Assembly: GCA_907165275.2 (NCBI GenBank)
Contig: OU015653.1
Coordinates: forward strand, 10,260,001-10,324,000
DNA: 64,000 bases
Direction: 5' to 3'
Origin: Zygaena filipendulae
Taxonomy: Eukaryota > Arthropoda > Insecta > Lepidoptera > Zygaenidae
Within the stretch, counting starts at the first letter, position 1. Every line of letters starts with the position of its first letter. Made by a program: the position numbers and the translations under genes. Below are positions 28,701 through 40,700 of this stretch, piece by piece. Below the pieces are notes generated by a model. That model saw only the letters and a program-made list of their open reading frames with translations. It was not told the origin of the DNA and did not search any database.

Positions 28701-31700
28701 TTAAATTGTGCATTAACTGTTTATCAACTCAATTTGATTTCCAATTATTCCGAAATAGTTCATTTAAAAGATACATTAACATAATATTAATATAACATAT
28801 TATGACACTATAGCTGTGCTGTAGATAATAATTATGTAGGCATACTGAATGGAATGCTAAATCCTTTCAATACATTATTCAAAAAGGAATAAAAAGAATA
28901 AATGCTGTAAAAAGAATAACAGGCGCTTCTATAGAACCTATTACGGTTATTTTTATCTAATAAGTAGGTACTGATAACCTATCTATCTATCCTAACTATT
29001 ATAAAATATGTGAAAGGGAGTTTATTTGTTTGTTACGCTTTTACGCCTTAACGACTCAACCGATCACCATGAAATTTTGCGTACATTACCATGAAATTTT
29101 TGTCAGAGATACAGAAAAGGACATAGGGCCATTATTATCCCGGGATCCCGGGAAATTTTATTAAATTATGCATACTACACGTTGTCAGATGTACATAGGT
29201 ATAAGGATATAGAGTACTTTTGTCCCGGAATTCCCGCGTGATCTCCGAAATTAACGCTGGTGAAACCGTAGGGTATAGCTAAGATATCTTATGTAGATAT
29301 GATTAATTATAGCTTAGTATACATATAATTCATTAATAATAATAAAACCTGGGCGATAAAGACAAAATAATAAAGGCACGTGCAAGAATATTGAGCAAAG
29401 GAATTCAATAACCACCCCAACTAATCTATTCCCTGTAGAGTGTAGAGGGAGGCATAATACCGAATATTGAGCGAGGTTAGTTACCTCGTGCCGAGCTCTC
29501 GACATCCGCTCTCCAATGAATGCCTAATGGCGCACAGTGCAGCGCATCCCATCCAGTATCCACACAGCTTCCTGCCTCAATGGTGGTCAGTAAACAAACT
29601 CCTTTCGACGTATACGTGTCACCTGGTACCCTACTGAAAACCCGCACCGCACGCGGGTAATAACCGTTGAGTATATAGCTATAGATTTAAAATTACATAG
29701 TTATTTATTACAATACAATATACTATATTGCACCAAAGATTTTTTACAATATGTATTTATATAAATTAACTAGCTGTTCCCCGCAGTTTAACTCGCGGTA
29801 ATTTCGGAGTTCCCGCTGGAATTCCGGGATAAAATGTGTGTAATTATCTATGTATGTATTTATCTAAACTAAATACTAGCTGTGCTTCGCGGTTTCACCC
29901 GCGTGAGTTTTTTCACTAACCGTTCACGCGTGATGCCGTGATCTCAGACCAAATAAAAACTGCTGTGACCAAGGGAAATAGGGATTCATTTTTAACCGAC
30001 TTCCAAAAAGGAGGAGGTTCTATGTTCGATTGTACGTATGTTTTTTTTTTATGTATGTTCACCGATTACTCGAAGACGGTTGGACCGATTTGGAAAATTC
30101 TTTTTTTGTTTGAAAGGGTATACTCCCAATTAGGTCCCATTGCCACCAAGTCGGGATCTGATGATGGGATCTTGGAGAAATCGAGGGAACTCTTCAAAAA
30201 TTATAGGCACACCTATAGCGATTTGGGTATTTTTAATAGTAAATCGTTCATTTGCTTCCGAAAAGCAAAATTTGAAGAAGTGGAACTGATGATGAAGACC
30301 ACAGATGGTCATCGGAACTACTCAACAATAATACGTATTTCACGGGTTCGGATTGAAGTGATTTCGATAGTTGTTTGTTTGTTTGAAAGGGGATACTTCC
30401 AAATTGATCCCATTGTCACCAAGTCGAGATCTGATGATGGAATCTTGGAGTAATCGAGGGAACTCTTAAAAAATTATAGGTACACCTATAGCGATTTTTG
30501 TATTTTTTGATAAAGACCACAGATGGTCATCGGAAGTACTCAATAATAGGTATTTCACGGGTTCCGAATTTCCGATTCGTTAACTTTAATATAGTTTCTA
30601 AACAATTTATGCTCGTCACAATGTATATGGTGAAGTGGAACTGATGATGATGTACCAGGAGAACTCCTCAACAATTAACGTCCCTGCATCGGGAAAAGCA
30701 ATATTTTGTAAAAGGTGATGAGCAGTTGACATTCGGCTACTGTAACTTAGAGAAATAAGTTGAGAAATAAACAAAATTTTTACAAAAAAATTAAGTCCGC
30801 TTTTTTGTTTTAAAGTTTAAATAATTAAATAAATAAGTTAAAAGTACCCTATGTCTTTCTCTGTACCCCTAACAACGTGCATGCAAAATTTCATGATGAT
30901 CGGTTGAGCCGTTAAGGCGTGAAAGCGTAACAAACAAACAAATAAACTCACTTTCGCATTTATAATATTATATTATGACAAAAAGGATGCCTGATTGCTA
31001 GAAGCAATTTTTTGCTTTATTTTACGTGTTTTTTTACGATCAGCTGACGCACTTTCCCCCCTCCACTATGCAGCTGACGATTTTTTTTCAGCTCAGTATG
31101 ACGTCAACTATTAATGATAAAAGTTTCAGCCGGCATACTATGACTTTATTTTTTTTACCACTTCCGCAGCCTCCCACACCCATACCCACCGCGGGTGCGC
31201 CAGCTGACGGTCGGTTTACTTATCAGTGATATTATATCAACTATCCATGTTAATATCAGCCGGCATACTATGACTTTTTTTTTGCAACGCTACCTCCCGG
31301 ACCAAACGTGGTAGAACCGAGTGTTAATACCAGAAGATTTCGGGGTGGGAGGCTAATACCTACATACTTATTATTGCTGTTTATTACTGTGTTGTGTGTA
31401 ATACTAATATCCCATCAAAAACATAAATATGAAAGTGGAAGTCAAGTTCAGTAGTAGCTTAAGCTTAGTTGTCGACTTCACCGACAAAAGAATTGATATC
31501 TAAATAGGTGTCAAGTTCTGTAGATAATCCTGAAATATATTCAAAGGAGCATGTATATTCAAAGGTGCAGTAAATAATATTAGACCAAGGAAGATCACAA
31601 AGATTCAATAAATAAATAGTTTTATGCCGAGTGTCTCGACAGTGACGCAAGAGCAGTGAACGCTCCTCTTGTCTTGAGGGTGTTTAAATGTAATGAATCT

Positions 31701-34700
31701 GTCAAGTAACAAAGTTAGATCAGTGAACCATTAGCAAGCTCTGCAAGTGTCCTGAATATTCATACTGTGCCAGTCAAATGTTTTTGAGAATACGCAGATT
31801 GGAAAACGGTTGAGATTTTAAAGCTTTTATTCAACCCATATTTTAAATCTAACGATATGATAACTACGAGTATCTGTTTCTAGCGAAAAAAGGTTTATAA
31901 TCGACATTTACTTAAGAGAATCACTCCGATCCGAGACGCGTCGCGAGTAGGTATTTGCAAAAAGTCTATCTGTTTCATGCCGCTCTGCTACCGTGCGATG
32001 CGTGCGATAGAGAGACTAGAGGCGAGTGCCTAATTTTTCCTTCTGAAATATTGTTTCGGGCCAAACCTTTTCTACCCCCCTAAACCTTCACTAAATGAGA
32101 CAATTTTGGTGTCATTCGATTCAGTACACCTTAATCTAGGGCTGTACGTTTTTCTAATTTAGTAATTCAGTTTAGTTTAACTTTAATAAATTAAAAAACT
32201 CGAGGAAGATTTTTTGTAAAAAATATGGATATTGAGATGCTAATAACTTTTGTTATAAGCAATATTTCTTTAAAATCAAAACGTACAGCCCTAGTTATTT
32301 AATACATCAATAACATGTAAAAAAATCATCAAAATTGGTCTATGTTTAAGGGGAGATAAACGGTTTGGCTTTTTGTATGAAAATTTGCACGCACACGATC
32401 GTCTTAAAACACCCTTTTCTAAGTGTTTTCTAATGTATACCTAAGTCCTAAAGGAAGTCTGGTGCATTATTTCGAGCTTCTAGATCCACCGATTTTGGCT
32501 AAGCGATGTCTGTTTTATATTTTCCAATATTTCTCTTTTGGTACCATGACGCCAAAAGCATCAAACGGAATTAAAATGGAATTTTCTTTTTATTCTAATT
32601 AAAATCAGGTAATGTATCATTAGTTATCTATGTCATATTGTAAAAAATTACGTATTTACGTAAGATTTATGTAATATATTATATTTAATATATTAATGAT
32701 TGCATAAACATCTGTCCCTACTCCCCTACCCCTACCTATAGTTATTATGACACAGATTCAACGTTTAAACACTGTCCCTCGGCAATTATTCAACATCAGT
32801 GCACAAACGTAGCTCTTCAATGCAATTATGTAGTCACTCTGTGTACAGCCTTCAAAGGCTCTTACGCGCTTTGTGTCAGAGCAATTCTATATTTTATATA
32901 CATAGATATTTGGTGTGACAGTAAAGCGCTTTTACGAATATAACAGAAAGAATACTGATATAATCAGAGCGGGTGTCATAGAGGGTGTAACACTATTTAC
33001 GAATCGAAGTAACGAGGATAACACTCATGTATATTTATAGGAGATAATATATTGATTATGAATACATTAATTTGTGGAAGGACCCGTTCTTTGTAATATA
33101 ACCTGACCTGAGAATATGATTTAAAATGAAGCAAGTTTTGTATGGACTATCAGATTAATAAGACTAATGTGAGACCCGATTGCTAGTAAATCAATTCCCG
33201 ATAGGTACAGATTGAAAAATCGTCTTAAACAGAAGAACTAACTTGTGTAGTTTTTGATGATATAGATGCGCAAATCCCAAAGTATAGCTAAAAATTTTCA
33301 AAGGTGTCTATTACATGGCCTTGACATGGGTCTGTCACCGTGATTCATGATCAATAATTTGTTTCTTGTTTTTCACATTTACCATGCAGATAAAGAGTTC
33401 TTGTTGTTCGCTTTTATTATGTAGATAACCGATATACATTGGACACTAAGAATATGTATAAGGATATGATTTTTACGCTTATATAATATAAGCACATAAG
33501 TAGTAAGTACAGTACATAAGTACTCCATACCACACTTTATCAGAAGTTTATCTGACTATTTGAAAAATCGTTCCGTAAATAAGATAGTTTAGAATTCAGA
33601 TAGTAAAAGATTATTGTGATGTGAGTAGGTACTAACTTGGCTCGTCAAGCCGACGGTGTTGTTGTTTTGTTGCAGCCATCTCAATATGGCGCTGGCGGTG
33701 GTGAAATCCGGCCGCGGCGGGGGCGGCATGGCGTGCTGCAGGGAGGATGCGAGCTGCTGCGCCAGCTCGAGGGCCCGCGCCCGCGCCGCGCGCCCCGGGG
33801 TGCCCGTCGTGCCCCCGCCACCGGCACCGCCTCCGCCGCCCGCAGGTTGACCGCCAGCTTCTGAAATTGTTAAGGGAACGTTTAATCATAATAGTAACAA
33901 CAATCAACACTACACGACACAGAGATCTCTACTTAATCCCATACCAAGCTTATGATCTTAATGTGGGATAAATCCCGCAGGAATTCCCAAATAAACGAGG
34001 GAACAGTTATCTATGTTCTATAGGTGTTTATATATAAAAGAAGAAACTGACTGATTGATCGATCAACGCACAGCTGATACCACTGGGTCTAGAACCTTAG
34101 GGGGCGTACATTAATCACGTAAGGCTCGAAAGGGGGGGGGGGGAGGGGTCCGGAAAAAATCACGAAATATCACAAGGATGGAGGGGAGGGGATATAATGG
34201 AACGTGTATTTGTTTTTCGTTGAACGCACGATTTCTAAGCCAAACAGCGACGCGTGGCCTGTATTTTTAACCGACTTCCAAAAAGGAGGAGGTTCTATGT
34301 TCGATTGTATGTATTTTTTTTTTATGTATGTTCACCGATTACTCGAAGACGGTTGGACCGATTTGGAAAATTCTTTTTTTGTTTGAAAGGGTATACTCCC
34401 AATTAGGTCCCATTGCTACCAAGTCGGGATCTGATGATGGAATCTTGGAGAAATCGAGGGAATTCTTCAAAAATTATAGGCACACCTATAGCGATTTGGG
34501 TATGTTTTATAGTAAATCGTTCATTTGCTTTTGGAAAGCAAAATTTGAAGAAGTGGAACTGATGATGAAGACCACAGTTGGTCATCGGAACTACTCAACA
34601 ATAATACGTATTTTACGGGTTCCTTTTGGAGTCATTTCGAAAATAGTTTTTTGTTTGAAAGGGGATACTCCGACATTGATTCCATTGTCACCAAGTCGAG

Positions 34701-37700
34701 ATCTGATGATGGGATCCTGGAGTAATCGAGGGAACTCTTCAAAAATTATAGGTACCTACACCTATAGCGATTTTTGTATTTTTTATAGTAAATCGTTTAA
34801 TTGCTTTTGGAAAGCAAAATTTGAAGAAGTGGAATTGATGATAAAGACCACAGATGGTCATCGGAACTACTTAATAATAGGTATTTCACGGGTTCCGATT
34901 CGTTATGAAAATATGGTTTCTAAACAATTTACGCTCATCATAATGTATATGGTGAAGTGGAACTGATGGTGATGTACTAGGAGAACTCCTCAACAATTTA
35001 CGTCCCTGCGTCGGGAAAAGCAATATTTTGTAAAAAGTGATGAGCAATTGACATTAGGCTATTGTAACTTAGAGAAATTACGAACTGAGTCACTTAAAAG
35101 CGAGAAATAAACAAAATTTTAAAAGTAAACAGTTGCTAAAAAAACATCACGTGATTAATGGACGCCTCCATGTGACGTATGTATGTAAGACTTTCTTAGT
35201 GCACACACTAAGAAAGTCCTTTCAAATATTCAACCCCTAAGGGGGTGAAAAGAGGTTGCAGAGTTTGTATGAAACAATTCCGCGGGAACTCCGAAATTAC
35301 CGCGCGGGACAGCTATATTACTATATAAAAGCGAAGGTGAGGTGGAAAAACTGATCAAACACGAGACTTATGGAGCTGAAAAATGACTGATAGCTAATTT
35401 ATGCGAAGGAGACGTCAGCTAAGAACGGATGTCCAGATGTTTCCGCGGGAACTCCTAAATTAACGTGGGTGCGAGTAAAACCACAGGGAAATAGCTGGTA
35501 GTAGGTAAAACTTTAGCAAAATTATAAAGAACGTAACTGGACGCAGATAAGCAATAACATGTTGACCCACAAACTTAAGTTATTGATTCAGAACGATTTA
35601 TTAAGAGTTAGAGAACATTTTTTTTATTATGTGTTTACCTTATTACATTGCTTAAATATGTAACTAAATATTAAACATAAAAAATGTTGACACAAAATGG
35701 CGCTAAACTTTTAAAACACGATTTATTCAAAATTTTCCCAGTGTGGGTTAACACACTATTGCTTATCTATGTCCAACTGTCCCGGCGGTGTTCTTTATTC
35801 CAGGATAAAAAGTAACTAATGTCACTCAGGGATATTTTAGGGTATAGTATCATATTATCTGTGCTTTAGGTTTTTACTTTTTAGTCTTTAGCATCCAGTG
35901 ATATGTGAGCCAGAACAACTAGGTAATTAATTAGTTTACTACTTACTATAATACATTGATGATATCAATCGGTCAAAATATCACCTCATTGGAAAGTGTG
36001 TCAAATTTTACACTGCCTTTCAACTAGTTTCTACAGCTACATAAATTCGGATGTAATTACTTCGCAACCGGTACCAATGAACACTTTCAAGTGAACGTTA
36101 CAAAAAAAAATATTGTATAAAAATTTAATACAAATTAACGGATTCACAATAGTATTTTTTTTAATTGACACGTAAAAAAAAAAGCTTTTAAAAAACGTAA
36201 AAAGTTATGTAAGATGTTTCAAAGGCAAACATCGAGTGGCGCGTGAACAAGCGACACGTCGCGTAGTCGCGTATGCTTTGCGGTTATTACAAAGCGAACT
36301 ACCTGCAATCTAACAGATTACAGAGAACTGCACAACAAGTAGGTCCTACTTGTAGGTACGTTCAAAATGTACTTAAGGTGCTTGTAGCATTCAAAATTGG
36401 GGCGTTCGTTTTAAAAGTCACACTCAAGATATTTCGTTTAAAAAGAAATCGATCTTTTGATAATAATAATGTAAAATATAACTTAAACTACGGGTTGCAC
36501 TCCGGGAGTGCCGACAGAAGGGAACTAGGGTTATTGGGTTATGAATTGCATTTTATTTATGAATTTTATTTTATTAATTACTAGCTGCGCCCCGCGGTTT
36601 CACCCGCGTGAGTTTCGGAATTTCCGCAGGAACACCCTTTAGGGGGATGAAAAATAGATGTTGTCCGATTCTCAGACATACTGAATATGCATACAAAATT
36701 TTATAAAAATCGGTCAAGCCGTTTCGGAGGAGTATGGGAACGAACATTATGACACGAGAATTTTATATATTAGATTAGAAACTTTAAAATACATACATAA
36801 AAAAAATTATTTATCTAGACGCGTTCGCGGTCTTACATTGCATACAATATGTATGCACACACTATAGCTGCGTCTCGTAACGGTGTTGCGAGTCCAGAGA
36901 TTTTATCTCATCTAAAAACATGCGTAAGAACTTTTCACTTCAATAGAATACATATTTCAAAAAGTATGAACCAAACTAAAACTAACATAAACAGGTAAAT
37001 TTTAGGAGTTTAATTATTTTTTACACTGCCTATTATCTAAAGCAACTTCATCATCATCATATTATCAGCTGAAAGACGTTGGCTTTTGCCAAGGATCGCC
37101 ACAACTGTCCTGCGCTTTCCGCATCCAATGGCGTCCTGCGGCCTTTAGCAAGTCGTCGAACCACCTTGTAGCAGGCCTACCCATGCTTACTTACTTTGAT
37201 TGATTGATTGATTGTTTTTTTATAAATTCATTATTTACAAGTCAAATTAACTTATTAATAAAATCTTTAAACATTACATTTTAGACTTTAGCTATATACA
37301 TAATATGTGTATATAGATAGGTTAACTTATAATTAGGTCGGCATACATAGGTATTTTATTTATATTTGACCATTTATGTTGCCAAAAGGCAAAGGCAGCT
37401 GCCACTCAGATTCAAGAAACTCGTCTATGTGTGTTTGAGAAGTATTTTTTTTCTATTTTGTTTTGAATTTTGTTGTGTCGAGTGTTTTTATGTCATTAGG
37501 TATTTTGTGTTAAGTTTAATTGTAAGGAACAGCAAAACATGCTTTGTTTGAACACTCCGGAAGTCCTCCATCAAGGAAAGCTATGGAGATGAATAAGTCA
37601 TTAGAAGAGAAGAGACTATGTGGAAATGCTACAGATGTAACATATCCTAAGATCGAGTTCTTTTTATTAAATGAAATGAAAATTGAAAAGACATTGAAAA

Positions 37701-40700
37701 TATTTTTTTTTTAACGAGTGATGCCAGTGTGACAGGTACTCGCGCGGCGCGCCTTAACTCGTACTATCAAGTTACGGAAGCAACGGACGCATATGCATGA
37801 TACCCACTTGTTTTTAATAAAACTTCGGATAATATTGCCAAGTGGCTATCGTAGATTGAACTGAATCGGAAGACACGATTGATATTTGATCTTCTTGATA
37901 CTATGCGAAAACATTACCTATTCTGATTTCCAATGGGAAATCATATTGTACCTATAATATTAATATTTTAAGTTAAAAGCTGAAACGTCACATCTTTTCA
38001 TAGTATAAATCGCCAACAAAGGCGATTCTCATTCGTTAACCAGCAGGGCTGAAATCTCTTCGAAATTACTCCACTCGCACAAATTGTGCAGAGAGCGAGC
38101 GAATTGCATCCGCCTAGGAACAATGACGCTTCGCTTCGGGCACAAAAAAACCTTCATCATTCCACTCTTTGCTATATTATGTACAAATATAGTGAATATT
38201 TCTGCCGTCATGAACTGCTCTGCTGCAATGACGTATATACCTACGTTACAAAGTGTATATAATGTTATATAAAATGGTCTGCTTCTATACCGCAGTAATT
38301 AAAGTTTCATTTTATGAGTTGAAAAGCATATTATTGTATGCTTGAGATGATAATAAGGTATGTTCGACATACGTGGCGGTATTTGGGAGTCCGGGACATC
38401 TGTTTCGCCAAATATCCGGCCACTGCAGACATCCAGCAACCACCAACGGCCTATGTGTTCCGGCAAATGCCAACATCCCGGCATGGTGAACTCAGCAATG
38501 TCACATACCCACTCAACTATCTACTACAGTCTTACACTAGTACAATATACAGTAATGTGATACCATTCACGCTACAATAAACGCATAGTACATTTCACCG
38601 ACTCCTCCAAGAGGCAAATTAATAATATCTACTGACTATTGTGTAAGTTGTTTAGAAAGTGTTTGGGTCTAAATTCTTTCGGTGCATGTTTTGTTCCGTC
38701 AATAAAGATACATAATAATCATAATGTATAATTACTTTAAACTCAAATATTACAAAATATACAACTTGAAACTTTCAACGTTATGAAAGTGTGTGCAACC
38801 ACGACTTTGCTAATGTAAAACGTTACTTACGTGTATAATAACGTACTTGTACACGTCACACTTATCATACTTGGAAATGCAACGGTTTTTGCCGATGTTT
38901 ACGATTGACTTTTTATTGGGTCTTTTTATTCGACTTTTTTTAAATTGGCATTTATACCTTCATGGCCGGTTTACACTTCCATAATTATGTAGTAAGTAAG
39001 TAAGTAAAAAACCACGTGTGGACGCCGGCCGGCAAGTAAGTGATTAAGTAGCAACTTGCCGTAGGATAGAAATCAGTTCTATTTTTTGGACAAGACAGTA
39101 GCGCGTACACCCGCCCGCTCCGTCGCCCGCTCCCCGCCAACTTATTGCTGCCGTCTGGACGGCGGGGGCCGGCAAGTAAGTAGGGTGAAGAAATGTATTG
39201 TTGAACTTACTTATGGATGCTCACCGTTTGAACGTTGCTATCTACTTTTCGATTAAGTAAGTTAGTAAGCTGAACTTACTACTTATGGAAGTGTAAACCG
39301 GCCATAAGTTCAACAATACATTTTCTTTACCCTACTTACTTGCCGGCCCCCGCCGTCCACACGGTGGCAAGTAGTAAGTAATAAGTTGGCGGGGAGCGGG
39401 AGACTAAGCGGGCGGGTGTACGCGCTACTGTCTTGTCCAAAAAATAGAACTGATTTCTATGTACTTACTTACTACATAATTATGGAAGTGTAAGCCGGCC
39501 ATGAAGGTATAAATGCCAATTAAAAAAAAGTCGAATTAAAAGACCCAATAAAAAGTCAATCAATCGTACATCGGCAAAAATCTATCCTGCGGCCTCAGAC
39601 GAAATAAAAACTCTTATTTCGTCTGAGCCTGCGGCAAGTTGCTACCTTTGATTATATAGACTATTTAATCAAAGGTTGCTACTTAATCACTTACTTGCCG
39701 GCCAGGCGTCCACACGTGGTTTTTCCACCGTTTGGATCGATAAAGTAAGTTGGTAAGTGTAAACCGGCCATCATGGAATGTAGGGAATAATAAAAATAAT
39801 GTCTGGAAGTTTATACAGAAAAGGCTGCCGCGCCACGCTCGCGGTAAGTATCACCTAAAAATTTTATTTTTACGCATCTCAGCTGAGATTACATTCCATT
39901 GTTCATTCTAGGAAGTCTTTTTCTCTTAAAGAAAATGCTAAAACATTTAATTTCCAACATTTTAATATACTGCCTATACGTAACAATTATTATCCTATTC
40001 GTAATTTTAACAAAAAAAATATTTTGAGCATAAATACCAATAAAAAATTATGTTTATATGAAAATGAATTTAGGACTGGTGGAAGATGAGATACACCTTC
40101 TGCTGCTATTATATCCTAGGATTTATACTCTACTATTAATTTAGGTCAAAGTCTTAAAATTAATTAAAAGCAATAACCCAGCATTTTTATACACTTTTGG
40201 TAGTATAGGTATAAATTATGAATGTGTTTAAAAAGGAATCGGTATAAAATTCCGGTATGATTGTGTTTATTATAACATTCTTTGCATTGTTAGTTGAAAA
40301 TATATTATAATATACTAGCTGTGCCCCGCGGTTTCTCCCGCGGTGATTTCGGAGTTCCCGCGGGAATTCCGGAGTTCCCGCGGGAATTCCGGGATAAAAA
40401 GTACCCTATGTCCTTCTCTGTACCCCTCACAACGTGTCCTGACAACAACCTGTTTGACATGCACGTTATCAGGGGTACAGAAAAGAACATAGGGTACTTT
40501 TTATCCCGGAATTCCCGCGGAAGCTCCTAAATTACCGCGGGTGAAACCGCGGGGCATAGCTAGTTTTTTTAAAAAGATATTTATTTCGTACCTACATAAT
40601 ATTTTTTACTGTTTGGGTTTAATTTATTATAATATTGTAATGGTCAATGATCAATCAAATAGTTATCGGAATTCGCATACGTATTTCTTATCTTTATGTC

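Larger units (their letters stand above)
38962..39775. mobile_element. Complex foldback element with nested inverted copies
   Basis: A unit with inverted ends (ATGGCCGGTTTACACTTCC and GGAAGTGTAAACCGGCCAT) spans about 38962-39305. It is followed by an inverted copy to about 39503 and a third partial copy at 39581-39775. Flanking text around 38885-38960 (TTGCCGATG, GATTGACTTTTTATTGGGTC) recurs inverted at 39505-39580, so the fold extends beyond the unit. Units carry many TAAGTAAGTA / TACTTACTTA motifs and a GC-rich core. No transposase frame. Two tiny hairpin insertions lie in the third copy. Confidence 0.8.

Noticed and set aside
35189..35218. Hairpin with 13-bp arms as a fourth hairpin insertion
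   Set aside because: No convincing 7-8 bp direct repeat flanks it; only a 5-bp CTTTC match that overlaps the arm.
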